Assembly: GCF_007833165.1 (NCBI RefSeq)
Contig: NZ_VOBQ01000012.1
Span: 124,001-188,000 of the forward strand
DNA length: 64,000 nucleotides
Direction of reading: 5' to 3'
From: Caenimonas sedimenti
GTDB taxonomy: Bacteria; Pseudomonadota; Gammaproteobacteria; Burkholderiales; Burkholderiaceae_C
Made by a program: the position numbers and the translations under genes. Below are positions 8,080-16,764 of this stretch, piece after piece. Below the pieces are notes generated by a model. That model was not told the DNA's origin. It saw only the letters and a list, made by a program, of their open reading frames with translations, and made no database searches. The stretch's first letter is position 1. The number at the start of each line of letters is the position of its first letter.

Positions 8080-9822
8080 ATGGCTGTTGGCATGCGAGCT
8101 TGGTGGACAGTGCTGTTGTGGCTGGTGGGCGGTGCCCTGGCCGCGACGCTGGCACGGGATGCAGCCGCTTCGTCCGGCGCGGTTCCGGCCTCTCCGCCCG
8201 TGGTGCTGGATGCGACGCCGCGCGTGCTGCCGCTGGCCGGGCTCAGCCGCTACTGGATCGATCCCAAGGGCGACCAGACCATCGATGGCCTGGAGGTCGC
8301 GGGAGATACGATTCCCTGGAAGCTGACGCGCACCGGCCAGCAGGAGCGCCTGGACGGTGGGCAGGCGCTCTGGATCCAGTTCGACGTCGCCGCGCGCCAC
8401 GGGCGCTGGTATCTCGAGATCCCGAATGCCGGGCTGGACCGGGCCCAACTCTTCTACCGCGATGCGAGCGGCGCCTGGGCCATGCAGCAGACCGGGGACC
8501 ATCTGCCCTTCCATGCCTGGCCGGTTCCCGGCCGCGTGCCGACCTTCGCGCTGGACGACGACCCGAACCGGACCATCCGCTACTGGGTGCGGATCGAGCA
8601 CGACCGGGTGGACTTTTCAGCGCCGCTCCTGATCTACGACCAGGCCACATTGATCGCGGAACGCGAGCGCGAACAGTTCCTCCTGGGCGCCTACTTCGGC
8701 CTGGCCGCGATGATCGCGCTGGCGGCGCTCGGCAGCGGCGTGGTGTATCGGGACAAGTGCTTCCTGAGCTATGCGGTCTACGTGTTCTTCCTCGGATCGG
8801 GCCAGCTCGCCCGCCTGGGCATCACCGGCCAGCACCTCTGGCCCGACGCCTTGCTGTGGAATCAGATGGCGGCCACCGTCCTGCCCGGCCTCTCGACGGC
8901 CGCGGCGCTCTGGTTCATGAAGGTGGTGGCCGAACCGGCGCGTTTCTCGCGCGCCCTCGACCTGGCCGTGTGGGCCTTGATCGCGGCCATGCTGGGCGCT
9001 GTCGGCGTCGACGCGGTGGTGGACACGCGCGACAGCCTCAAGCTGCTCCTCGCGCTGGCGGCGGTTTCGATCGCGGCCGTGGCAGGCCTCATCATGCTGG
9101 CCTGGGCCGCGGGGGACAAGGGCATCCGGCTGGTCGCCCTCGCATTCCTGCCTCTGCTCGTGCTGGCGCTATTTCCCATCGCGCGCAGCATGAATCTGAT
9201 CCCCAACAGCCTGCTCACGCGCTACGGCGTCTTCATCGGCGCGATGCTGGAGATGCCGATCCTCTACTACGCGCTGAGCGTGCGCAGCAACCGCCGCCGC
9301 GAGGGCGAACTACGGGCCGCGGCGTTGTCGCACACGGACGCGCTGACCGGGCTCGCGCATCGCGCCGGCATGCTGCAGCGCCTGCAGACGGTGCTGGCGC
9401 GCGCGCGCAGCCAGAAGCAGTCCTGCGCGCTGCTGGCCGTCCGCATCGCCAACATCGACGCCATCCTGCAGGAGTTCGGCGCGGCCACGGTCGAGAAGGC
9501 GCTGGTGGTCGCGGCTTCCCACCTGCGGCGCGCGGCCACCGACATCGACCTGGCGGCACGCATGGGCCCGAACGAATTCGCCCTGCTGATCGAAAGCCCC
9601 ACCTCCGCCACGCTGGCCGGTTCGCGCGCCCAGCAACTCGTGGCGGACGGGCTGCGGCTGGCGCCCGCGCTGCCGGGCGGCGTGACGCTGAAGTTCCATG
9701 TGGCCGTGGCCATGTTGCCGCACGCCGAACTCGACGCCGAGGAAAGCCTGCGCTGGGTGCTGGATGCGGTCAATGACATGCCTCTCGACACGCGCAAACT
9801 GATCCGCACTCTGAATTTCTAG
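8080..9822 (+). CDS. 7TM-DISM sensor with degenerate GGDEF domain
   Basis: A 580-residue membrane signalling protein. An N-terminal signal segment (residues 1-30) is followed by an extracytoplasmic 7TMR-DISMED2-like domain (about 45-190), seven transmembrane helices (about 195-400) and a C-terminal GGDEF-family domain beginning at TDALTGLAHRAGML. The signature loop, normally GGDEF, reads GPNEF (near 496-500), losing the second glycine and the metal-binding aspartate, so diguanylate cyclase activity is unlikely. It may bind GTP or c-di-GMP or act as a scaffold. A GTG at 8077 directly before the ATG is an alternative start; neither has a good ribosome-binding site. It stands alone after the rpoH terminator and is convergent with the AlkC-like gene. 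Confidence 0.88.
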   Translation: MAVGMRAWWTVLLWLVGGALAATLARDAAASSGAVPASPPVVLDATPRVLPLAGLSRYWIDPKGDQTIDGLEVAGDTIPWKLTRTGQQERLDGGQALWIQFDVAARHGRWYLEIPNAGLDRAQLFYRDASGAWAMQQTGDHLPFHAWPVPGRVPTFALDDDPNRTIRYWVRIEHDRVDFSAPLLIYDQATLIAEREREQFLLGAYFGLAAMIALAALGSGVVYRDKCFLSYAVYVFFLGSGQLARLGITGQHLWPDALLWNQMAATVLPGLSTAAALWFMKVVAEPARFSRALDLAVWALIAAMLGAVGVDAVVDTRDSLKLLLALAAVSIAAVAGLIMLAWAAGDKGIRLVALAFLPLLVLALFPIARSMNLIPNSLLTRYGVFIGAMLEMPILYYALSVRSNRRREGELRAAALSHTDALTGLAHRAGMLQRLQTVLARARSQKQSCALLAVRIANIDAILQEFGAATVEKALVVAASHLRRAATDIDLAARMGPNEFALLIESPTSATLAGSRAQQLVADGLRLAPALPGGVTLKFHVAVAMLPHAELDAEESLRWVLDAVNDMPLDTRKLIRTLNF

Positions 9823-9829
9823 GGCCTGT

Positions 9830-10639
9830 TCAGGCATCGATGCTGCGCAGTGCGCGCCGCGTGATGTAGTGCGTCGCGGGCGGCACGCGCCCGCGCGTCC
9901 AGCGTTCGCAGACCTCGCGCACCCAGTCGGGTTGCGTCTTGGCCGCATCGTTCAGCCAGTTGGCCACCGAGTTCTGCACGTACCGGCTTTCGTCGGCCCG
10001 CAGGGGCTCGAGCAGGGGCAGCGCACGCCAGGGCTCGGCCTTCAGCTGCTCGATCTGCGCGCACCACACCCCCCGCGGCCGTGTGGCTTCGCTGGCGAAG
10101 CGGCGGATGTTGGCGTCGGCGTCCGTGACCCACGGCCGCAGCAAGGCCACGGCATCATCCACATCGCCGGCGATCTCGTCGCGCACGGCCATCCACGCCA
10201 TTTCGCGCACGCCGAAGTGGGTGTCGGCGGCAAAGCGCCGCACCGCGCGCAGCTTCTCTTGCAGCGTCTGCCCGGAGAAGACCAGCCATTGCGCCGCCCA
10301 GGACCGCGCGACGTCGCTCGGATGCGTCGCCAGTGCGTGGGCGACTGCGTCGCGATCGGCGCGCGCCGACGCCATGTCGTACAGGGCGCGCGCGATGTGC
10401 GCGTGGCGCCGCACCGGCTTGAACGCCGGCAGCATCGCCAGCGTGTCGCTGAGGCGCTCTGCCCGCGGCTCCAGCCCGATGGCCGCGGCGACGTTCGTGG
10501 CCAGCCGGGCCAGGTCGAGCGCCAGGAATTCGTTCAGGTTGACCGTCGGGATCGCGCCCGCGTTGAGCGCATCCACCACCTCCGGCGGGATCAGCGCGAT
10601 GCGTGCCGCGCCCTTGCGTCCCAGGAGGTGCTGCACCAT
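9830..10639 (-). CDS. AlkC-like HEAT-repeat protein (DNA alkylation repair family)
   Basis: A 269-residue all-helical protein. The segments FGVREMAWMAVRDEI, NIRRFASEATRPRGVW and YVQNSVANWLNDAAK match the HEAT-like repeats of the AlkC/AlkD 3-methyladenine glycosylase superfamily, closest to the COG4335 type. These enzymes grip alkylated DNA with stacked helix pairs. I cannot confirm the catalytic residues, so base-excision activity is inferred from the fold. The ATG at 10639 lies 11 bases after the stop of the SCO gene, so it looks like the last gene of the oxidase-assembly transcript, perhaps only a positional passenger. Confidence 0.78.
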   Translation of the reverse strand: MVQHLLGRKGAARIALIPPEVVDALNAGAIPTVNLNEFLALDLARLATNVAAAIGLEPRAERLSDTLAMLPAFKPVRRHAHIARALYDMASARADRDAVAHALATHPSDVARSWAAQWLVFSGQTLQEKLRAVRRFAADTHFGVREMAWMAVRDEIAGDVDDAVALLRPWVTDADANIRRFASEATRPRGVWCAQIEQLKAEPWRALPLLEPLRADESRYVQNSVANWLNDAAKTQPDWVREVCERWTRGRVPPATHYITRRALRSIDA

Positions 10640-10650
10640 GGCCGTCGCCG

Positions 10651-11232
10651 TCAGGCCTTCAGCAGCAGCTTCAGGTCGTCCGCCAGGGCTTGCGCGCCAC
10701 TGCCGTAGCGGGTGTACAGGCGCAGCCTCCCCTGCGGGTCGTAGACGAAGCTCGCGGCCGAATGGTCCATCGTGTAGCTGCCCGGCGTCTTGCCCTCGAC
10801 CTTCTTGTAGTAGACCTTGAAGTCTTTCGCCATGGCCGCGGTCTGTTCGGGCGTGCCGCGCAGGGCGACGAAGCCGGGATCGAAGTTCGCCATGTAGGCC
10901 TTCAGCACGTCCGCGGTGTCCCGCTCCGGGTCCACCGTGACGAAGATGCCCTGCACCTTGGCGCCGTCCGCGCCCAGCAGCTTCTTCGCCTGAGCCAGCT
11001 CCGCCAGCGTGGTGGGGCAGACGTCCGGGCACTGCGTGAAGCCGAAGAACACCACCACCACCTGGCCGGCGAAGTCCTTCAGGCTGCGCGGCTTGCCGTT
11101 CTGGTCCGGCAGGTTGAAGTCGCGTGCGTACTCCGCGCCCGTGATGTCCACCGAGCGGAAGGAAGGCTTGCTGTCCATGCAGGCGGCGGCGGCGAGCGCG
11201 AGCCCGGAGAGAAGGATGGTGCGGCGGTGCAT
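10651..11232 (-). CDS. SCO1/SenC-family copper chaperone
   Basis: SCO proteins deliver copper to, or reduce, the CuA site of cytochrome oxidase subunit II. The 193-residue protein has a lipoprotein-like signal (LALAAAAC, C18), a thioredoxin fold, the copper motif CPDVC (C68, C72) and the third ligand H157 in MDHSAASF. The ATG at 11232 follows the ctaB stop closely, consistent with co-transcription with ctaA and ctaB. It would act in the periplasm, anchored to the membrane. Confidence 0.94.
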   Translation of the reverse strand: MHRRTILLSGLALAAAACMDSKPSFRSVDITGAEYARDFNLPDQNGKPRSLKDFAGQVVVVFFGFTQCPDVCPTTLAELAQAKKLLGADGAKVQGIFVTVDPERDTADVLKAYMANFDPGFVALRGTPEQTAAMAKDFKVYYKKVEGKTPGSYTMDHSAASFVYDPQGRLRLYTRYGSGAQALADDLKLLLKA

Positions 11233-11240
11233 GGTCTGGC

Positions 11241-12113
11241 TCACAGCAGATAGTGATCGATCAGGAGCGCCGCGAACAGGGCGCTCAGGTGGATGAGGGA
11301 GAAGCGGAAAGTCTCGCGCGCGAGCGCATCGGAGTACTCGCGCCACAGCCGGAAGCTGTACCAGGTGAAGCCCGCGCTCAGCACCACGGCCGCGGCGAGG
11401 TACAGCCACGAACTCATGCCGTAGGCGAAAGGCATCAGGCACGCCGCGAACAGCACCAGCGTGTACAGCAGGATCTGCAGCCGCGTGAACTCGTTGCCGT
11501 GCGTCACCGGCAGCATCGGGAGGCCCGACTTGCGGTAGTCCTCCACGCGGTACAGCGCCAGCGCCCAGAAATGCGGCGGCGTCCACAGGAAGATGATCAG
11601 GAACAGGATGAGCGCTTCCGGACCCACGGTCCCGGTCATCGCGGCCCAGCCCAGCACCGGCGGCATGGCGCCGGAGGCGCCGCCGATCACGATGTTCTGC
11701 GGCGTCAGCGGCTTCAGGATGACGGTGTAGATGACGGCGTAGCCGATGAAGGTCGCCAGTGTCAGCCACATGGTGAGCGGATTCACCCAGGCGTAGAGGA
11801 TCCACGAACCGAGCGAGCACAGGGCCGCCGAGAACACCAGCGCCTGCAGGTCGCTGAGTTCGCCCTTGGCCGTCGGCCGCCAGGCGGTGCGGCGCATCTT
11901 CGCGTCGATACCCTTCTCGACCAGGCAATTGAACGCGGCGGCCGCGCCCGCCACCAGCCAGATGCCGAAACAGGCGATGGCAGCCCGCGCGATTTCACCT
12001 CTGCCCGGCAGACCGGGGACCGCCAGCACCATGCCGATCAGCGCGCAGAACACGATGAGCTGCACGACGCGCGGCTTCGTCAGCGCATAGAACTGGCGCA
12101 GGGTCGCGGTCAC
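11241..12113 (-). CDS. ctaB: Protoheme IX farnesyltransferase
   Basis: CtaB (CyoE, Cox10) attaches a farnesyl group to heme b, giving heme O. It is an integral membrane UbiA-type prenyltransferase of about nine helices. The first aspartate-rich motif region reads [15 protein letters not shown] and the second is [23 protein letters not shown] near the N-terminus and [11 protein letters not shown] are family signatures. I place the start at a GTG (12113, VTATLRQF), which has AAGGG nine bases upstream. A longer frame from 12224 would run 56 bases into ctaA and adds residues of biased composition. Length 290 residues is normal. Confidence 0.94.
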   Translation of the reverse strand: MTATLRQFYALTKPRVVQLIVFCALIGMVLAVPGLPGRGEIARAAIACFGIWLVAGAAAAFNCLVEKGIDAKMRRTAWRPTAKGELSDLQALVFSAALCSLGSWILYAWVNPLTMWLTLATFIGYAVIYTVILKPLTPQNIVIGGASGAMPPVLGWAAMTGTVGPEALILFLIIFLWTPPHFWALALYRVEDYRKSGLPMLPVTHGNEFTRLQILLYTLVLFAACLMPFAYGMSSWLYLAAAVVLSAGFTWYSFRLWREYSDALARETFRFSLIHLSALFAALLIDHYLL

Positions 12114-12168
12114 TGGACGACCCTTCGCGCTGCGCGCTGCGGGATTCGCCTTGGGGCGGCCCGGCGGC

Positions 12169-13317
12169 TCATGCGGAGACCTCGCGCCGGCGCACCCGCT
12201 CGCCCGCGCGAACCGGGGTTGCACGACTTTCGCAGACGGCCCAGGTGAACACGATCACCAGGCCGGCGGCGCCGGCCGTATGAGCAACGGCGGCTACCAA
12301 CGGCCAGCCCAGGACCACATTGGACAGCCCGGAAGCGAACTGCCAGAGGGCCAGCCCCGCCAGCCAACGCGCCTGGCGATGGAGGGGGCCCCGCCACAGC
12401 CGCCAAGCCAGCGCCAGCAGTGCGGCGAAAAGCACGTAAGCGACCAGACGGTGGCTGTAGTGGATGGCGGTGAGCGCGGCGAAGGTGACATGCTCCCCGC
12501 TCCCTGCCTTGCCCAGTTCGCGCCACAGCTCGAAGCCCTGGCGGAAGTCCATTGCTGGCCACCAGGCGCCCTGGCACGCCGGGAAATCACTGCAAGCCAG
12601 CACAGCGTAGTTGGTGCTGACCCAGCCACCCAAAGCGATCTGCAGCCAGAGCAGCCCGAACGCCGCCAGCAAGGCTGCACGCTGGTTCCCCGGCAGCAGT
12701 TGCGGCCCGGTCCCGCGCTGCGCCTGGGCGTAAGCCACCGCCTGCAGGCACAGCAGCGCGAGCCCCAGCATGCCGCCCAGCAGGTGCAGGGTGACGATGG
12801 CCGGGAACAGCTTCATGGTGACCGTGAGCGCACCGAAGGCACCTTGCAGGCAGACCCACACCAGGGTGAGCGCAGGCCACCAGGGGCTCACCGGGACCCC
12901 GCGTTTGCGTTGCATCCACGTCGCCACCGCCAGGGTGAGGATCAGCACGCCGACGCCCGTGGCCAGGTACCGATGGACCATCTCGATCCAGGCCTTGCCG
13001 TGCGTCACCGGGCCCGTCGGCATCTGCGCCTGGGCCTGGCTGATCTCGGCATGCGCCCCGCTCGGGCTCGCGTTGCCGTAGCAGCCCGGCCAGTCGGGGC
13101 AGCCCAGGCCGGAATCGGTGAGGCGGGTGAAGGCGCCGAACAGCACGAGATCGAATGTGAGGAACAGCGTCAGCACCGTCAGTGCGGCCAGGCGCTGCGC
13201 CGGCGCGGCCTGCTTGTTGCGCAGCCACACCCACGCGAGCGGGCCCAGCGCCACCGCGATGCCGAGCAGCATCAACTGGAGCACCGGCGCGAGGTCGTAA
13301 AGGGGCTGCGTGTCCAT
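12169..13317 (-). CDS. ctaA: Heme A synthase (Cox15/CtaA family)
   Basis: CtaA oxidises the methyl group of heme O to give heme A for cytochrome aa3. The 382-residue membrane protein has eight predicted helices in two four-helix halves. Heme-ligating histidines are seen in [27 protein letters not shown] and VAHTAGAAG. The cysteine pairs in the periplasmic loops ([11 protein letters not shown] and CSDFPAC) are typical of the proteobacterial type. The start at 13317 (MDTQPLYD) overlaps the upstream stop by one base (TGATG). A much longer frame to 13494 is an artefact. Confidence 0.94.
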   Translation of the reverse strand: MDTQPLYDLAPVLQLMLLGIAVALGPLAWVWLRNKQAAPAQRLAALTVLTLFLTFDLVLFGAFTRLTDSGLGCPDWPGCYGNASPSGAHAEISQAQAQMPTGPVTHGKAWIEMVHRYLATGVGVLILTLAVATWMQRKRGVPVSPWWPALTLVWVCLQGAFGALTVTMKLFPAIVTLHLLGGMLGLALLCLQAVAYAQAQRGTGPQLLPGNQRAALLAAFGLLWLQIALGGWVSTNYAVLACSDFPACQGAWWPAMDFRQGFELWRELGKAGSGEHVTFAALTAIHYSHRLVAYVLFAALLALAWRLWRGPLHRQARWLAGLALWQFASGLSNVVLGWPLVAAVAHTAGAAGLVIVFTWAVCESRATPVRAGERVRRREVSA

Positions 13318-14036
13318 CAGCGGCCCGGCTTGTCCCAACCGGCGGAACCGCGCATCAGGCGCTCCAGGTCCTTGCGGACTTTCGCCGCATGCGCGGCGTC
13401 CTGCCCGGGCGGGAAACGCATCATCCAGTGACCCAGCGGGTCGACGACGTAGAGGTGGTCCGGCAGGGCTTGGCCCGGCGCAGGCTGCAGCCATTGCGCG
13501 AGCTGCGGGCCGTCGACGCGGACCACGGTGGCCTGCGCCAGCGCCGCCTTCAAGGCGTCCCGCGGCGCCACACCATCGGACACCAGCCAGACCCAGTCCA
13601 GCCGCTCCTTGTCCTTGCCCAAGCCTTCACGCAACTGCCGCTGCAGGTACAGATGCTTCTCGCAGGCCGCATCGCAGCCCCCGCCGGCCACGCTGACCAG
13701 CAGCCACTGCCCCTTGAGCGACGGCAGGGCCACCGTCTTCCCCTGCAGATCGGTGCCGGTGAGGGCTGGCACCGGCCGTTGCGGCTCGATCAGCTCGCCG
13801 AAATTGCGGCGGCCCTCCGGACGGATGACGTAGTAGGTGAGATAGGACGCGATCACCGGAGCGGCGCAGACCAGCAGCACGGCCAGCATCTTCCAGCGGC
13901 CGGTGGCGGTGCGGCGCGCGTCCTCCAGCGCCGCTTCCTGTGGCACAGGCAGCGAATGCACAGTCAGCCCCAGCGGCTGGTCATGCACCGGGGGCGGCTC
14001 GACGGCGGCGGGGGACGATGAATTGGAACCAGACAT
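13317..14036 (-). CDS. Membrane-anchored thioredoxin-like protein of the oxidase cluster
   Basis: A 239-residue protein with a cytoplasmic N-terminus, one transmembrane helix (about residues 50-70, MLAVLLVCAAPVIASYLTYY) and a periplasmic domain resembling an SCO/thioredoxin fold: LKGQWLLVSVAGGGCDAACEK, with a CXXXC pair near residues 121-125 where SCO has its copper motif, and HLYVVDPLGHWMMRF near the end. Such proteins are regularly found between surf1 and ctaA in betaproteobacteria and presumably help assemble the copper or heme centres; the exact role is not established. Its first 56 bases overlap the end of surf1. Confidence 0.82.
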   Translation of the reverse strand: MSGSNSSSPAAVEPPPVHDQPLGLTVHSLPVPQEAALEDARRTATGRWKMLAVLLVCAAPVIASYLTYYVIRPEGRRNFGELIEPQRPVPALTGTDLQGKTVALPSLKGQWLLVSVAGGGCDAACEKHLYLQRQLREGLGKDKERLDWVWLVSDGVAPRDALKAALAQATVVRVDGPQLAQWLQPAPGQALPDHLYVVDPLGHWMMRFPPGQDAAHAAKVRKDLERLMRGSAGWDKPGR

Positions 14037-14706
14037 AGAGGATGGTGATCAGGCCGCTCATGGCCCACCACTGGAAGGCGTAGCCGTAGTTCTTGTCCGC
14101 GCCGGTCGCGGGTTGCGGCCAGTCGCGCAGCAGCCCTTCCGACGGCGCGCCGGTCTGCTGCACCGACAGGGGCAGCAGGGGCAGGCCGGTTTCGGCCCGG
14201 AAGCGGCCCAGGTCGAGATTTTGCCGGATGGCGCCCTTCTCTTCCTGGTCGAATGCATATAGCTTGGCGGGCGGCGGGGCCAAGCGTCCGGCGACCTCGA
14301 CCTCGCCGGCCGGCGTCTGCACCGTGGGCAGGCGGTCACGCTGGCTGAAATCGCGCTGCACCCAGCCGCGCTGCACCAGGACCACGCCGCCGGAGCCGGC
14401 CAGCCGCAACGGCGTCACCACATAGAAGCCCGGCCTGGCCCGCATCTGCCGGTTGTCGAGGTAGATCGTGCGCTCGGGCACCCAGGCCCCCCGCAGCACG
14501 ACCCGGCGATGCAGCAGGTCGCCTGGCGCGGACGCACCCGCCCACGCATCAGCCGCCACCGGCGGCAGGGCTTGGCGCGCCTCCATCGACTGGTGCAGCG
14601 CGATCTTCTCCTGGGCCCGCCCCCACTGCCAGAACCCCAGCCCCAGCGTCACGGCGACGCCCAAAGCAGCCGCCAGCGCGATCAGCCCCGCTTTCACGCC
14701 GCGCAT
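13981..14706 (-). CDS. SURF1-family cytochrome oxidase assembly protein
   Basis: SURF1 (Shy1) helps insert heme A into oxidase subunit I. The 241-residue protein has the classic topology: an N-terminal helix (residues 6-27), a periplasmic domain, and a C-terminal helix (SGLITILYVWFQFIV). Family signatures present include LGFWQWGRAQEK, the RRVVLRGAW segment, PGFYVVTPL, VLVQRGWV and the C-terminal NYGYAFQWWAM. It is divergent from the DUF2909 gene and starts the leftward surf1-ctaA-ctaB-sco run. Confidence 0.93.
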   Translation of the reverse strand: MRGVKAGLIALAAALGVAVTLGLGFWQWGRAQEKIALHQSMEARQALPPVAADAWAGASAPGDLLHRRVVLRGAWVPERTIYLDNRQMRARPGFYVVTPLRLAGSGGVVLVQRGWVQRDFSQRDRLPTVQTPAGEVEVAGRLAPPPAKLYAFDQEEKGAIRQNLDLGRFRAETGLPLLPLSVQQTGAPSEGLLRDWPQPATGADKNYGYAFQWWAMSGLITILYVWFQFIVPRRRRAAPGA

Positions 14707-14730
14707 GCCTGCCCGCCGATAATCGGGGCC

Positions 14731-14952
14731 ATGACGTACCTCGTGGTCCTTGCGTTCGTGGCCATCCTCGGCAGCCTGGCTTCGGCCCTGTATTTCATGA
14801 TGAAGGACGGGCAGGACGGCAAGCCGAAGACCAGCAACATGGCGCGCGCGCTGGCGTTCCGTGTCGGCTTTTCGATCCTGCTGTTCGTGTGCATCCTGCT
14901 CGCCTGGAAGTTCGGCTACATCCAGCCGACGGGGATTCCGCTCTCGAAATAA
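14731..14952 (+). CDS. DUF2909-family twin-helix membrane protein
   Basis: A 73-residue protein with two transmembrane helices (about 4-23 and 43-62) joined by a charged loop (MMKDGQDGKPKTSN). Its length, topology and position between surf1 and ctaE match the DUF2909 proteins found in cox clusters of beta- and gammaproteobacteria. Function is unknown; a role in oxidase assembly is inferred from context. A longer frame begins further upstream but overlaps divergent surf1. The start codon at 14731 is the first that leaves surf1 intact. Confidence 0.87.
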   Translation: MTYLVVLAFVAILGSLASALYFMMKDGQDGKPKTSNMARALAFRVGFSILLFVCILLAWKFGYIQPTGIPLSK

Positions 14953-14953
14953 G

Positions 14954-14977
14954 AAGGGCCGCGCAAGCGGCCCTTTC
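14954..14977. terminator. Bidirectional terminator between DUF2909 gene and ctaE
   Basis: A 9-bp perfect stem (AAGGGCCGC 14954-14962, GCGGCCCTT 14967-14975) is closed by a GCAA tetraloop. A-rich and T-rich flanks on both sides make it plausible for both convergent genes. Confidence 0.85.
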
Positions 14978-14997
14978 TCGTCGGGGTCCGGTCCGGC

Positions 14998-15879
14998 TCA
15001 GAGCCAATAGACCAGAATGTAGAGGCCCAGCCACACCACGTCCACGAAGTGCCAATACCAGGCGGCGCCTTCGAAGCCGAAGTGCTTGTCGGCCGTGAAG
15101 TGGCCCTTCATCAGGCGCAGCGTGATGAACAGCAGCATCAGCATGCCGATGAACACGTGGAAGCCGTGGAAACCGGTCAGCATGAAGAACGTCGAGCCGT
15201 ACGCGCCCGAGGTCAGCTTCAGGTTCAGGTCGCTGTAGGCGTGGAAGTATTCGTAGCCCTGCACGAACAGGAAGACCAGGCCCAGCAGCACGGTGAGCCA
15301 CATGAAGGCGATCGTGCGGCCGCGGTGGTTTTCGCGCAGGGCATGGTGCGCGATCGTCAGCGTGACGCCCGAGGACAGCAGCAGCGCCGTGTTGATCGTC
15401 GGCAACCAGAACGGCGTCATCGTCTGGAAGGGCTCGATGATGCCCGCCGGGGACGCCGTTGCGCCGACCCCGCGGCTGGGCCAGATCGCCTTGAAGTCCG
15501 GCCAAAGCAGCGAGTTGTCGATGCCGCCCAGCTCCGGGACGGAATGCGCGCGCATCCACCACAGCGCCGTGAAGAAGGCCCCGAAGAACATCACCTCGGA
15601 GAAGATGAACCAGCTCATGCTCCAGCGGAACGAGAGCTCGATCTTGCGGCCGTACTGCCCGCCTTCGCTCTCGCGGATGGAATCGCGGAACCACTGGAAC
15701 AGCACGCCGAACAGCCACAGCAGGCCGAAAGCGAACGAATACACGCCCCAGTCGGCGCCGTTGATCCAGTTGGCGAGCCCGAAGAACAGGAAGAACAGCC
15801 CGAAAGCGGCGAACGCCGGATGGCGCGAGGGCTGGGGGACGAAGTAGTGCGGCGTGGTGCCGTGGGCGCTGGCGCTCAT
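14998..15879 (-). CDS. ctaE: Cytochrome c oxidase subunit III
   Basis: A 293-residue seven-helix membrane subunit of the aa3 oxidase; it stabilises the catalytic subunit and bounds the oxygen entry path. Family features include FRWSMSWFIFSEVMFFGAFF with the conserved glutamate, the ENHRGRTIAFMWLTVLLG segment, and the C-terminal GFHGFHVFIGM followed by WYWHFVDVVWLGLYI. The ATG at 15879 has AGGAG seven bases upstream; a TTG directly before it is less likely. It is the last gene of the leftward ctaC-ctaE unit and is closed by the hairpin terminator. Confidence 0.96.
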   Translation of the reverse strand: MSASAHGTTPHYFVPQPSRHPAFAAFGLFFLFFGLANWINGADWGVYSFAFGLLWLFGVLFQWFRDSIRESEGGQYGRKIELSFRWSMSWFIFSEVMFFGAFFTALWWMRAHSVPELGGIDNSLLWPDFKAIWPSRGVGATASPAGIIEPFQTMTPFWLPTINTALLLSSGVTLTIAHHALRENHRGRTIAFMWLTVLLGLVFLFVQGYEYFHAYSDLNLKLTSGAYGSTFFMLTGFHGFHVFIGMLMLLFITLRLMKGHFTADKHFGFEGAAWYWHFVDVVWLGLYILVYWL

Positions 15880-15912
15880 CAAAGACTCCTGATTCTCGAT
15901 TCTTGCAATTCT

Positions 15913-16089
15913 TCAGACGATCCAGTTGACCAGGGCGATGAGGGCTCCGACGAACAGCGCGACGGCCACCAGGGCCACGGCGATGATGTGGAAGGGATTC
16001 AGCTTGCCCAGGTCCTTTTCGTATGCACTTTTCTTGCGGATGCCCAGAAACGCCCAGGCCACCGCCTGGACCGTCTCGAGCAGTTTCAT
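15913..16089 (-). CDS. DUF2970-family small membrane protein
   Basis: A 58-residue protein with a charged N-terminal half (AFLGIRKKSAYEKDL) and one C-terminal transmembrane helix ending in LVNWIV. The motif WAFLGIRK is typical of DUF2970 proteins, which sit between ctaG and ctaE in Burkholderiales. The ATG at 16089 overlaps the ctaG stop as ATGA, indicating coupling. The function is not known; context suggests oxidase assembly. Confidence 0.88.
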   Translation of the reverse strand: MKLLETVQAVAWAFLGIRKKSAYEKDLGKLNPFHIIAVALVAVALFVGALIALVNWIV

Positions 16090-16646
16090 AAGGGCGCGGG
16101 CGGCGTCTTGGACCCCACCTCGAAAAACGTGTAAGACAGCGTGATGGTGGTCACGTCCTTCGGCAGCTTGGGGTCGATCACGAAGGCCACCGGCCATTGC
16201 TTCTTCTCACCCGGCGCCAGCTGGTACTGGTTGAAGCAGAAGCACTCCAGCTTGTTGAAATGGGCGGAAGCCTGCCGCGGCGCGTAGCTGGGGATGGCCT
16301 GGGCCGCCATGGCCCGGTTCTGCACGTTCTGGAATTCGTACATCACCGTCGCCAGCTGGCCCGGATGCACCTGGATCGATGCGAGCGCGGGCTTGAACTG
16401 CCAGGGGCCGCGCGCGTTCGCGTCGAATTCCACCGTGATCGTCCGGCTCTTGTCGACCTGCGAGTTGGCCGCCGCCGTCGAGGCGCCCGGCACCTGCTTT
16501 TCGCCCAGCGCCAGGATGTTGATGCCGGTGATCTCGCAGATGTGCTTGTAGATCGGGATCAGCGCATAGCCGAACCCGAACATGCCCACCGCCACCACGG
16601 CGAGCTTGCGCACCATCTTCAGGTTCTCGTCGCGCCGGGCCGTCAT
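16086..16646 (-). CDS. ctaG: Cytochrome c oxidase assembly protein CtaG (Cox11)
   Basis: CtaG delivers copper to the CuB site of subunit I. The 186-residue protein has one N-terminal helix (about 12-30), then a periplasmic immunoglobulin-like domain. The copper-binding motif is ECFCFNQ (cysteines near 135 and 137), and the third conserved cysteine lies in YKHICEITG after the helix. DPKLPKDVTTITLSYTFF is the family's C-terminal signature. It lies between the small assembly protein gene and the DUF2970 gene in one overlapping run. Confidence 0.95.
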   Translation of the reverse strand: MTARRDENLKMVRKLAVVAVGMFGFGYALIPIYKHICEITGINILALGEKQVPGASTAAANSQVDKSRTITVEFDANARGPWQFKPALASIQVHPGQLATVMYEFQNVQNRAMAAQAIPSYAPRQASAHFNKLECFCFNQYQLAPGEKKQWPVAFVIDPKLPKDVTTITLSYTFFEVGSKTPPAPL

Positions 16647-16650
16647 CGCT

Positions 16651-16764
16651 TCAGCGCCCCATCAACCAGGTCTTGGCGATGAAGCCGACGAAGAAGATGA
16701 CCACGATGGACGCCAGGACCAGCGCCATGCGGACGTTCTTCTTGCGTTGCTCGTCGTCGGCCAT
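16651..16764 (-). CDS. Cytochrome oxidase small assembly protein
   Basis: A 37-residue single-helix protein (MADDEQRKKNVRMA, then a helix of about 20 residues ending KTWLMGR). Its ATG overlaps the ctaD stop by one base (TGATG), and ctaG follows four bases after its stop, so it is tightly embedded in the oxidase operon. Tiny membrane proteins in exactly this position are known in betaproteobacteria as oxidase small assembly proteins. A second ATG directly upstream (16767) is an alternative. Confidence 0.85.
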   Translation of the reverse strand: MADDEQRKKNVRMALVLASIVVIFFVGFIAKTWLMGR

